64,000 nt of DNA. Source: Echeneis naucrates (Eukaryota > Chordata > Actinopteri > Carangiformes > Echeneidae). The translations under genes were made by a program, and so were the position numbers. The DNA lies in the NCBI RefSeq assembly GCF_900963305.1, contig NC_042518.1:6675548-6739547 (forward strand), given 5' to 3'. Below, in pieces: positions 15,001 to 26,621 of this stretch. Positions within the stretch are counted from its first letter, which is position 1, and each line of letters opens with the position of its first letter. Under the pieces are notes generated by a model. That model worked only from the letters and a program-made list of their open reading frames with translations, was not told the DNA's origin and did not search any database.

Positions 15001-17732
15001 TTGCTGGGCGAAATCATTTCCTACCCATCCATCTATCTTTTTGTCTCTAAGGGGTGGCTGGGCTGAGAGGGAGGGGTGGAGAGGACATAAAGGCCAACTG
15101 AGTGTCACCTCTTTCTTCCACCCGCCATCATTTCTTTCTGAGATTAAACCCATAAAGCAGACAGGTGCTCTCTCTGTTCACACAGAGAGGGGAAATGTTT
15201 GTGTGGGTGCGTGCATGCGAGTGTGCGTCTGTGCGTGCGTGCATATGTGTGCACCAGGCAACAGACGAGCTGTTTGTTACCCAGGATGAGAAAGAATCAC
15301 TAAAGAGGTAACCTAGCAACAGGCTGCTGCAGGTCTTAGCTGGTAATATCTATCTGCCCATGTGAAGGCATATCAAGGGGAGTGTGTGTGTCTGCACATG
15401 TGTGTGTGTGTCTGTGTGTAATAGCATGATAACTTGAGTGTGTGACAAATATATTTTTGCATTAGCTTTCTTTCATTGGGCGTCTTCACCTCTGAGGCTC
15501 AACTAACATGACGCAGTTTTCAGAGAGTACTCAGACTAGTTTAACTTCTTTTTCTTTCTTTTTTTAAATCTTGCCTACTAAAACAATCTCAATCTCAACC
15601 CTTGCGTGAGTTTGTACGGGCACCATCGGTGCACAGCTACTGTCAGATGTCTCCAGAGATGTCTGATTGGATTCAAACGAAGGCTTCTCCTCACTTGTCT
15701 TGGGGTCGTTGTCCCACTGGACGGTGAGCCTTGTCCTCAGCCTCAGGTTTCACTAAGGACGTCTCTGTGCTTCACACAGCTTAACTTTCCCTCAGTCCTG
15801 ACCAATCCCTGTCCTTGCCACTGAAAAACACTCCCAGTTTGTTAAGGAGACAAGTGCATTAAAGGTTTTGAGCAAAAAGCTGCAACATAACAAAGCGTGG
15901 AAATGGTCTGAGAACACAGTTATCAATACCCAAAAGATATACTCTTTATGGAGACTCCACTCAGCCCTCAAGCGAGATATACAGTCTTTTGGTTTATATG
16001 AAATCGTTCGTATAAATTCGAAATCGCTCTTTATCTGTGAATCATGAATTAAGAATTGAACACAGTGAAAAGACAATCAGGTATAAACCAGTGTATCTGA
16101 ACTCTGTATACATTAATTGTAATTTCTTGAAACAACAAAATCAGGAATGATAAAAAGAAAATAAATAAAAAAGCCAGGCCATTACATCAAACCCTCAAAC
16201 CCCCAGAATTAGTTTCAAAACAGTCAGATTTTAATCCCCTTTCACGAAGCACATTAAATGTCACGATGGTCAAAATTAAAGCTCTCAGTCCTTTAGATTT
16301 CATTTCTGTCAAATTTCTCAAGAGTGTTGGTTCCACCATTTTAACAATAAATGGCTCTCTCCCGCCTTAAAGTGATATCTTGGGTTATTGTATGTGGGGA
16401 TGTGTGAAGTACTTGAGAGAAGTCAGTTGATATTGACATTAGCTACATTGGTGAAGACAAATCTTTTTTTTTTGTAGTCCAGTCTGGAAAAATGTAACAC
16501 TCCAAAACCATGGAGGCAGGGTACAAATATATTATGTCCCTCAGTATTTCATACTGCTGGTAGAACAGACAGAAGAAAGTAAGAGGAGTTCTGTAAATGT
16601 GATTTTCTACCTTTTTTAACCGTCTCATCACGCTGAAGTTAAAGATACTTTCATGGCTGTGTAATATTTGAGCCACAGGCGCAGATAATATGGATCCTTT
16701 GCAAATTGCTCTGATAAAGTGGTATCATGATGGTTAAAAACTGTGCTCAAGAAAATTGTTCAAAGGAGATCGTGTGTGTATTTTAATTATGGATGGAGAA
16801 CATCTGGGTGCATATCATTGACCTTGCAGTCTGGCTAATGGGGAGATTTCGTTCCAGGAGGAGAGTGATTAGAACGAGGTATCGCGTGTCATTTTAGTTT
16901 GACCTCTTTCCATTACACTCTGCCACCTCCTCCTCACTTTAATATGCACCTTCTCCTTCCCACTTCCTCTCCTCTCTGCTCGCTACGTTTAATATCTGTC
17001 ACTTCAACCTTTGATTTCAGTCTTCTTTCAGTCATTTCTGCTGCTCCTTTGTCCACGCTCCTTTTACTCTCTGTGGTTTTGAGGACAGAAGAACACGCAT
17101 GAAAAAGTAACTTTCAACTGAATCATTTTGCTATTTCTGTGCTGTCACTTTCACTGAATATGAGTTTTTTAGGTGATGAAAGGGGGGTTGTTCTTTTTCT
17201 AGCCAGGTAGAATGACCGACTAATTCTGGGTCAATGTGAATAGGATGGGTGGTGGTATTTGAATGCCTACTCCACCAGGAACGCTTTTATCTGGGACACA
17301 ACAGCACAGGAGTCCTCACAGCCCTCACAATCCTGTGTCTTCATGCATTTGTGTCTAACCTTTTCTGTGAAATTCAAGCCACTTGAGTTAGACTGTCATC
17401 ACCATCGCCACAAACTGCACCATAGCAATATAATATGTGACTGACGACATTTCTGAGCAGGTACTTCCTTTTTGTACATTTGAACGTCAAGTACTGGGGA
17501 ATCATTTGGTCAGATTTTGAAGCCTTAACTTGTTCGCTGAATGCCAAATCAGCACCACACCTCCCCAGTTTTGCCTCTGCACTTGAAGCAGGAACCTGGC
17601 AGGCTAGAGAGGAAAATGACGGACCATTTAAAAAATTAAAAGGTGGTTCAAGGTGACAGCTGCTCTTTTGAGAGCATGAATTGGGGCCACCAGCAGAACA
17701 TTCCCTCTTCAAAAGAACTGCTTTTCACCTTC

Positions 17733-17763
<31 letters not shown>

Positions 17764-20700
17764 TGTCTATGTAAGACTGAACACACACATGCACACTAAA
17801 GCAACATTTATGCTCTTTATTTCCCATGTGAGTAACACAATCCATAAAGTGCTTGTTTGGTTTTTACAGCACTCAAGCTGTCATGCGTCATTTGTGGGAA
17901 GCTAATTTTAAAAGTCATTTGGGTTCACTGCTTTGCTACCATTGTTGTGCAACCCCTCCACAAAAGCGGTGTAATTGTGCCGATATGAAACAGTGTTTGT
18001 GTGCGCACGACTTCTCGTTGGGAAAATGCAAATGCATGTTATTAAGTCCAATCACCGCTGCTTGCTTGGTATACTCCTCATCAAGGATGTGAACTGTTGT
18101 TTTGCACTCTCAATATATTCTGGGCTTTTTTACACCGCCGTGCATTACATTTTCATTCAACACTCAGCCTTCAACACACATTAGGATGAGAAGCAGGTAA
18201 AGTAATGCTGGTTTTACTTCTCCATTATAGCGCCAAATTCAGTGGCCATTTACTTATGTAAACCCTGTTCACCTCTAATCTATCTATTGAACTATTTCGT
18301 TTTTAGCTAAACCGAAATGAACTGAGTATATGGTCAGACCATCACAGGCTGAATATTGGAAAAAGATGGCCTCCTGTTTCCAATCCTGTTACATTGTAGT
18401 TGCCTGATGATGGCTGGCTTTTTAAGTGTAAACACTGGCTCCTTTACAAAAGCAGATGGGGACTTCACAGGTGATCAAATTTCACCCAAAACATGTGGTC
18501 TAGCCAAGCCATCAGTGCTGAGCCAAGCTGCCACTCCACACAGCTTTCCATCAAGGACGAAGCCAATCGCTGAGAACAGAGAATGTCTCTTTGCCACACT
18601 ATACAAAAGTTGCAAATTGACCAGTGGCCAATTCACCAACTGACCACAGAAAGCGAAAAAAAAATCAAACAAACAAACAAAAAATGTCTTTTCTTGACCG
18701 CTGGAGGACAAAAAGGCAATTTTCATTTTCTCCACATCCATCAAGCAATCAGTAAAACTCACTTTCAGAAAGCAGAATAGAAACTGACCAACCGTCATTT
18801 TACCAAATCCCATCTCCAGATCAAATGGTGTGAAGGTTAGAAGCGTTGCAAACTACTCTGGTCAAGGACGCACAACTACACTCATAGATAGATGCCAGAG
18901 ACACAAATGGGGCTTGTATAACCAAAACTATCAGGCCGGCGTGGGAGCAAACAGCCACATGCCAAATCCCCAGACCTATTAGAGAATGACTCATTTTCCC
19001 TCATTATCCAAATGTAGAAACATCAACAGGTTGTGTGAATGCCACAAGGGTCTCTGACAAAACTGCTGATATTTCTTGCCACCGTGACACAGGCAGCAGC
19101 AGAATGAAGTGTAGTTTGTCAGTTGAAACCTCGGAGGTCAGTCAGTCGAAAACGCTGATATCGGACATTGCTATGTTACTGCCGTCAGATTGTCATGGTT
19201 CTAACTAGAGCTTTCATCAATTGTGATTCTGTGAAACAATGTGTTTCTTCTCCACTCAATCTCAAACTTCTGGTGTAAACAGAATTTCAGAGCAGGAACG
19301 GTTGATATTCCAGTGCTTGTCACATTTGTATGACAGGCAGTTGTCAGACTTCATCTGCTCTTCGTTCTCAGGTTCTTCAACATGTCGCACATAAAATGTG
19401 GCACAATTACACTCAAAGCTGCCCTTCTCTGTCAAAGCATGCCCCTTTACCCCATCAACAGAGGCTTCCCTGCCATCACCCACCCACAAAGATGTCTTTA
19501 TTGCCCCAGTCCCCTCCATCCCTCCTGAATCCCCCAGCTGTACTCTAACTCCTGAGCTGGAGTGGGAAGCCACACTTCATTTCGACCTGTACTGATCCTG
19601 AGCTGCTGTGGGCAAAGGCTGAGTCAATGACAGAGTCGGACGGAAATCTTCCTGTTGGGCTTGAAGGCACGCGTTCACAGCCAGAGTCCAGCCCGACGCT
19701 GTTTACCCCAGGCCTGGCTCGCTTCAAGGGGCGCTTGAAATTAAAGCTAAAAGACTATTCTGGAAGACGTTTTAAATGAATTGACAGAATGCTTTGGCTT
19801 ATCTTTTTATTTCTTCTGTGAAGAACTTGGAAAACTGTCTGCTGTCTGAAAGGTTATATTTTTTATGTTTTCACCCCTTTTTTTTTTTTAAGTTTAGTTC
19901 TTGTATAGCTTATAATTAAAGAGCATGTTGCAACTAAATTGGGCTTTTAGACATTGTGCAACTTTTATCAGTGCCACCAGAAAATACTCTTTGAATTCAG
20001 AGACTTCTATGAAAAAGATTTTATCAGTCTGATGCCTGAGTTGATCAAAGCCAACCTTGGACACCGTCAGTCAGACAAGCAAGAGCTACATAAAGTTAAA
20101 TAACAGCATAGCGATAAATTACATCACACTTCTTATTCTGTTCTGAAAGTACCACAAAAATGAAAGAAGCAGCTCTGCTTTTTTCTCATCTTACATTGTT
20201 TTTGTTGCATTAAATCTGCAGTATAGCCGCAATCCCATTCCACACTTGAGCTGTTTGAGTGTGCTTAGTTGTCAGTCTGTTCAGAGACTTCCTCTGTGGG
20301 AGATAATGACGGTTCAGCGAGATGCACATGTGGACAGACTTACATACGGATGGATGGGGTGAAACAAAAGATGACACCAGCACTGGAGATGTCCAAGTTT
20401 TTGGTGCACAACCAAAAAAAAAAAAAATGCAGAGATGAAACCTGCATATGTCAAACCTAAATATCAATTGCAACAAATAATACGAAAGGACAGATTGCCA
20501 TACTCTAATTCTAAGTCACTGATAAATTAATGTTTCTCAACATATTACTCTCCTCTTTCCACTGACTGACTTTACTTGCACTCAGTCAGTGACTGCACAA
20601 CACAAAAACGATGACAAAGAGAAATCTTTAGCTCATACACTTTACTGAGCTCCATACCTCCAGGTAAACTGATGGGGCCACAGTTTTTGCCCTGGGGGTC

Positions 20701-20898
20701 CTTCTCCACAATGAAGATGCTCTTCTTGCACAGCCTCCAGAGGCCGAAGTGAGCCGCCTCACAGGTGGCATTGAGCTTCTCTACCCGTGGGCTGAGGACG
20801 GCCCAATGGTCAGTCACTATCGCCGCCAGCATCGCCGACATGCCCACCACAATTACCACAGAGGTGATCTTGACCTTAGTCGCCTGCTCCACAAACAT
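12087..20898 (-). CDS. cacng1: Voltage-dependent calcium channel gamma-1 subunit (four coding exons)
   Basis: Gamma-1 is a four-pass membrane subunit of the skeletal-muscle L-type (dihydropyridine receptor) calcium channel and damps its current. Coding exons on the minus strand are 20658-20898, 14148-14222, 12605-12742 and 12087-12319. All have GT-AG borders with matching phase and together encode 228 residues (human 222). Exon 1 carries the first membrane segment, the TDHWAVLSP block, an N-glycosylation site (NAT) and the claudin-like GLW motif. Exon 2, only 75 nt and hidden from long open frames, reads KNCSYFKHFTSGEEAEVFE. Exons 3-4 carry SISAAA-like, RDYLLRPA and SVEVMRQSVKRMIDS, ending in MPRNPWETCMDAEP. 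There is no PDZ-binding tail, as expected for gamma-1 rather than a TARP. The start is the first ATG matching family length. Intron 1 is 6.4 kb. Fish carry a/b duplicates; I cannot tell which this is. Confidence 0.96.
15625..15925 (-). mobile_element. Decayed, internally deleted Tc1/mariner-like DNA transposon
   Basis: Read on the minus strand, this segment resembles fish Tc1 transposases. A stretch near 15700-15725 translates as QWDNDPKTSEE, close to the conserved QQDNDPKHT block of the DDE domain. Just to its left are the segments that in fish Tc1 elements read on the plus strand as 'ctccagagatgt' and 'gattggattcaa'. At about 15880-15915 the sequence gcaacataacaaag followed by ggtctgag resembles the terminal part of the same family. 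The segment between the transposase piece and this end is far too short for a full element (about 1.2-1.6 kb), so the copy has a large internal deletion and is not active. It lies inside cacng1 intron 1. Exact ends are uncertain. Confidence 0.75.
17736..17763. repeat. CA dinucleotide microsatellite in cacng1 intron 1
   Basis: Fourteen uninterrupted AC units. Confidence 0.95.
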
Positions 20899-20918
20899 GT
20901 TGTTGTAGGTCGTGTGTC

Positions 20919-20930
20919 TTTATATGTATG

Positions 20931-20978
<48 letters not shown>
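20919..20978. repeat. TA/TG compound microsatellite directly upstream of the cacng1 start codon
   Basis: On the plus strand about eleven TA units (20931-20952) run into about thirteen TG units (20953-20978), followed by more GT/GC-rich alternating sequence to about 21050. In gene orientation it ends roughly 30 bp before the cacng1 ATG at 20896-20898. A TATA-like ATATAAAG (minus, 20919-20926) lies between repeat and ATG. It is too near the ATG to be an ordinary TATA box unless the leader is almost absent, so the repeat is either in the 5' leader or in the core promoter. Confidence 0.85.
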
Positions 20979-20980
<2 letters not shown>

Positions 20981-23900
20981 CAAGTGTGTGTTTGCGCGCG
21001 TGCCTGTGTTTGCACGTCTATATGTGTGTGTGTGTGCGTGTATAGGTAGATGCTGTGTGGTCAAAAGCCCATGTGAGACAGTCAAGGCTGCCTTTGTCTT
21101 GTTGTTCTTCAGGTCTTTGAGGCCAGATGTTGATTCCAGAGGTTCCCCTGCCGTGAAAACAGCTTCGATACACTTCTGACGTCCTCTCCTCTCTCCTGTT
21201 CTCCAGTCCACAGCTCTTTCTTCTTCTTTCCCTGCTTTGTGCCTGGTGGTTGGTAAAAAGGGGCCAGATAGCAGTGCCCTAGTTTCTACCTCTCTTCTCT
21301 CTTCCTCTCCCTCCCTAGTCGTCTTTGGTGAGCTTGGGCTGCTCAGCACCAAAAGCTCCGCTTACACCTATCACCCCTCTTTCATGTAGTATGCCATCAG
21401 TCAGATGTGAAAAAGACTTGGTCAAACAATTTCATTTAAAATCAATACAGTGTATTATATTGTGAGCGATCCACTAATGTTTCCCAAACTAGAACAAAAA
21501 TAATGGAAAGACAACTTTCTACTAGAGATTTTTATCAATCCATCTTTTGTCTAGAGCGTTCCCTGACACAGCTCTCTCGTATGATTATTCAGTCTGATCT
21601 GTTTCCAGCTCAGTTGTCTCAGGCGCTGTGTGCCATCAGGCTCCAGGGGGTAGATTTCCTTTATTAGTTGTCATCTGAATGAGCTGATCTACATATTCAG
21701 CCAATCAGCAGTTAAGATTTGAGACAAGGGTCCATCCTGATACCAGCAGCTGATCTAGATTTAAAAAGACAGAGAAGGGATTTGGGACGTCTAAAATTTA
21801 TGATTTAGCCCATTTCCACATTTTAAGAGATGATTGTTTAATAAATGGGATTTTCAAGTGTTCCTGGCTATCCAAGATATTACTGTAACATTTAGAGCCA
21901 CCGAAATCCTACAAGTGGCTGCCATATAAGACTTTGAATTCTATCTCTAAATAGATATTCAGACAATAATCTGATCCTTTTCTACGATGCTTGTGGTGGC
22001 TCTCCTAAAACGTAATCTATCACACAGTTTGAGGAGGGCAGAACAGTCAAAACCTGATGCGTCTCGGTGGCATAATCAGCCTTTTCCCTTTGAAATGCTT
22101 CAGTAAATGGACATGCTTTTTATACACCGCTTTGCCCCACTTCTCACAGGACTCTGGCCCATTTTCAGCCTTGACAACATTAAAACATCTGTGGCTTTTT
22201 AACATGGTTAACATATTTAAAGCAAAAGATGCCAGGAAAGTGTTTGCAGAATGCAAAAGATGGTGCTGGGACTCGTGTTTAGTGTGAGTGTAGAGCAGCG
22301 AAAACAATGCGAAAGAACTAAATTGCTCTTTCAAACATCGTCAGTGCCTAACTTACCCAGGAAATTGATCATCGAAGATAAATCAGCTCACTCAACAGCT
22401 TAAGCTGCACAAACTTCACAGTGGGGGTTGGAAGATGATGAGAGGCAGTTGTGTTCACTATCAGTTTACACCTGGATGCATTTGCAGCAAAAGTGCCTTT
22501 TTTTCTCCATCAGCGGACAAGTCCCCTGCTGAAGCTGGGAGAGTAACCGCTTGTCTCTAAGTGTGTAATATTACTTTTGGTGCAGCCTGTCGTACTGGGT
22601 GACCTCTGACCTGCTTCATTGGCTCAAAGCCCCCCCCCCCGGGGACTGTGGAGAGTCCAAACACCTCAGCTGCAAAATCTCCAAGCAACTGCCAGCAGTG
22701 TGGACACCGGCCGTGACAGGCCATGTACGATGCAAGTGAAAGGGTTCACCCTGTCTCAACAGAACCGGGAGGAGAAACACATTAAAATACCTGGCAAGAA
22801 GACATGAGTGCCACTCGCTGGATTGTTACCAACATTGCCAGAAATATCAGTGGAAAGCTATCAATACCGTAGCCATGATTGCAAAGACAGGAACATCCAA
22901 AATCCCTTTTGCTGAAATCAGGATTGACAGGAATGTGTGAACTCAGCAGTGATTAACTTCAACTACAGCTGGCAGATGCCCTGTTAGAATTTTTATTCCA
23001 GGATGAAAAACAACCTTAATTGGTGCCTAATTTTACCCATAGCAGAATAGATTGCATAGCCTTCAGAGAGACCCGCTGCTATTCATCTGCTAATGACAGG
23101 CAACATCACTCAAGCTAAATTAGATTATCCATGCCCTGGGGCCATTTCTATGAGGTCACGTTAATATTCTTCTCTGAAACAACATGATCAGCTGCCACAC
23201 ATGTTTGCCTCGGTGGCACCTTCCTCAACCCCATTTGACCTGCTCTATAGCAGAATCTCGGACCATCCATCAACATACAGCAGAGGTTAGGTTCTGTGGG
23301 GCAGTGAAATGTGATTTAATGAGGACAAATTAAAGAAAAAGGAATTCGGGAGGAAATTACAAGGAGCTGAGATAGCTCTTGTATTGCACCATCAGATATT
23401 ACTTTCAAAAGATCATTTCCCCAGCTAAATAAACAGCCTTGATTGATCTTCTATCACTCAATGAACTCACAGCAGCATAATTACACGCATTGGGAAGAGT
23501 AATGTACTTTTAATTATTTAATTATTGATTTTATATGGTTATATAACTATCTGTTGGTTTCATTTGAATGAGTTTGGGCTGTATCCAGTTATGATGCAGT
23601 GATTTTGAACCATGAAAACAAAAACTGCTTTAATATGACTACATACACATCCGACGCATTTGGAAAATAGAGCTAATAGTTAAAGAGATCACTCCAGGAA
23701 GTGTAAAAGCTTTTAGTCACCAAAAAGCTTTAGTAAATAAAGCACTTACGACATTAACCTCTAGCCTTATTTCTCTAATATCAGCCCTCCTTTGTTTTGC
23801 TTGGTAATATGATTCACACACAATGAGAGAAGAAAGGTTCAGTATGCCCGCTGATTGAATCAGCTGGGAGACTGCTGAGATATTCAGTTTGTCAGGTGGC

Positions 23901-26621
23901 ATCTTTTAGTGTGAGTGATGGCTTTTTAGCACTTTGATCCAACAGCGCTGCCATTAGTGCAATGCCGACTTGTGATTTATTCCTTTGCAAAATAAAGTGG
24001 AGGCTTGGAGAATGAAGTAACTCATAGCTGATTCAGAGATGACGGTGAGTCTGCATTATGGTGCTGCGATGAAGAGGCATTCAGGACTCAGAGAAGGTCG
24101 GTCACAGACGCTTAAAGAAAGCAAAAGCAATCACAGCTCTTCAATGGAAAACAAGCCCCACTGAGATGACAGCTTATAGCTGTAATGAATCCATTACATT
24201 TCCTTTGCATCTGTGTGGCTATTGCATTACTTACTTTTAGCCACACTAATTGCTAGCTGTCATATTCTTGAAGGGCTGTTCACCTGTCTTTCACCTCATT
24301 TTCAGACTAAAATAAACTGTTCAATGGATTATTATCACATTTTGTAAAGACATCCCTCAGAATTAGTCCTTACCTTTGCTATCCTTTGAGCCTTGCCCTT
24401 CATCTTTAAGTTGTATTTTTAATAAAATACCCGTAATTGCCATCTCCCCATTGTGCTTTCTGCTGATTTGCTAAAGTTCACACTCTCTCACTCTATCTCA
24501 TATAAAAAAAATTTAAATAGTGTTGAAAAGTCAGCTAATTTGTACTTGACATATATTGTAGGATAAGGACTTAGTTTTTGAACCCAAGGGCCTCATTTTG
24601 TTTCCCTGTAAGTTTTTATTATGCAACTCATCAATTAGCACCTTCACTTCTGAACATCGCAAGTGTTTAATTAGTCCCCCCCCCCCCCAAAAAAGACAAT
24701 GTGCTTATTTCACAACAATAGTAAGACATTAATAAATATAAGCACATTTAGCAGATGCATGTCACAGCTGCCACATATACATGAAATAGAAAACATATTT
24801 CTTCTCCTATGTATTTATTATACTTTATGTTCACCTGAATATAAAGCTAACGTCTGATTGCATCACAACATCACCATTTAGACAGTATCCAGTAAAATAA
24901 AGCTTTGACTCTGTTCATGTCGTTGCACATTCTTTTTTTCTTTTTTTATTGTACTTTTATATACAACTTTACAGCTTTACATTACAAACAAACACATTTA
25001 GATTTTTATTTATTTAATTTTTTTTTTTTTTTTGCCCCACTGTATTATAAAAATGTAAGAACTTCACTTAGAATGAATCCTATTGATGGCTTTCTCTTAC
25101 ACAAACCCAGTCTGGTATATGAAGGGGTATCTCTAATAGAATATCAAACACACTAAATACAATCAAATACTATTGTGTGGTTGAGTAAGCTCGCTTGCCA
25201 AACTAGAACCAACCAAATAGCCCTAAAATCAGAAAAACAAACAAACAGAAAAAGAAAACACAGCAACTGGTTCTTTCAACAAGCTCAAGCAAACACTCAG
25301 AGCATTTTTGTGATTCAATAATGCCGTTTTTTTTCTGCAAATAATTTTTTAATACCAGGCCTGTCTTTATCACTGATCCATTTTCTAACACTGGCACAAA
25401 GCAGGGAGAGGACCTCAAAAATGTTCATCCCGCCAACAACAACACAACATTTCCTGAGAGAACTCAAAGAAAGAGCAGGGATGGCTGTGCAGTTAGTTAT
25501 TAGAGCCTAATCCTTCAGGGACCCGGCCGCAGACAGCTCCCTCTGCCTCTGTCTGGGGCCTCTGTTTGACTGGGGACGGGAGAGGCAGCCACATGGACTC
25601 GCAGGAGTTGCGACAGACAGACATGAGCTCTCTGCCTGATCCTTATCCATGTAACACTTGACGCCACGTACCCAGTGAGAGCAAGTGGAAGTCCTGACCT
25701 GCGGTGTTTTTACTGTTCCAGGCACCCCCTTTTGTTGTCAGCTGCTCTTCTCTTGTGAAAGACACACACACAATGTCACATCCACTGGTGTGGCTGTGGG
25801 GGGACTGTGGACAAATGTCAGAGAAGAATAGGCAGCACTGGAGACTTTCATATTATTTGGAGGATGGTCGAAAAAAAAGTGTTTTGCACGAGAAACATTT
25901 TACAAAAACACAGATTTCAGTGGAAAATTGTGCAATCAAAATATTTGTAATTTGTGTTTGTTTTAAAGGCCAAATATCATTCTAAAGGACAGTGCTGAGA
26001 GACATGCTGCTGTCTCTTTCAAAACGATGAACATAAGGCAAGACCAAACTGGTTATGAGGACACAATTCAAACTTTGGCGACAGTTCAACAACATTAATG
26101 TCACACACAAATGGAACATCCTCAAGTTGAAGAGTACATTTCATTTAGCACCTTGTTAAATAATTCACAGGTAGAATACTGTTGTTTGGCATGTCCGTAT
26201 GCTTCACTCTCATGTTTTCCAACAATGTGTTGTGACCATTACACAAATAAAGGTTGTGATCCACACACTGTTCATTTAAACATTTTGACACAGTTGAAAG
26301 ATAACACTACTTTTGCACTGGCTACAGCACAGACAATAATAACTCTATTCTGCTTTGATGGTCTCTAAATGCAGGTAAATAATCAGCTTCCCTTAAATGG
26401 CTCATCCTCCATCCAGCTGACTGTCTTCTTGTCTCCCTCTGTTCTTTTCACAGAACGATAGTCTCTCTGAAAGCTGTGCCTCTAAGATGACAGGCTATCG
26501 AAAGCACTCAGACTCATGCATGTTGGCCCACTGATTTTTTTTTTTTTTTTTTCATTTTTTTCTCTCCAGAATTTCTGATTCATCCTCCACAAGGTGAAGC
26601 CAGCGACCAGAAATAAACCCC
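20979..26621. other. Intergenic DNA between cacng4 and cacng1
   Basis: About 5.6 kb holding the upstream region of cacng1 (right of 20898) and the 3' region of cacng4 (left of 26622). No exon or RNA gene is recognised. The central part, about 22950-24300, is free of simple repeats and rich in TAAT-type and E-box-like words, so it could hold enhancers. A C run occurs at about 24677-24688 and a T run at 26535-26552. A GC-richer block at about 25500-25730 may belong to the cacng4 3' untranslated region. Confidence 0.5.

Larger units (their letters stand above)
14223..20657 (-). other. Intron 1 of cacng1
   Basis: This 6.4-kb intron separates the first two coding exons. It contains a decayed Tc1-like transposon at about 15625-15925, TG-rich simple sequence around 15200-15420 and a CA microsatellite at 17736-17763. 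I see no further exon or RNA gene in it. Confidence 0.85.

Noticed and set aside
20876-21352. 158-codon minus-strand frame
   Set aside because: Most of it translates the CA/TA repeat (HTHTHTH, YIYIYI) upstream of cacng1. No homology, and it is out of frame with the real exon 1.
24677-24688. C-only runs (also near 22628, 51342 and 57403)
   Set aside because: Homopolymers of this length are common and error-prone in sequencing; no function is inferred.
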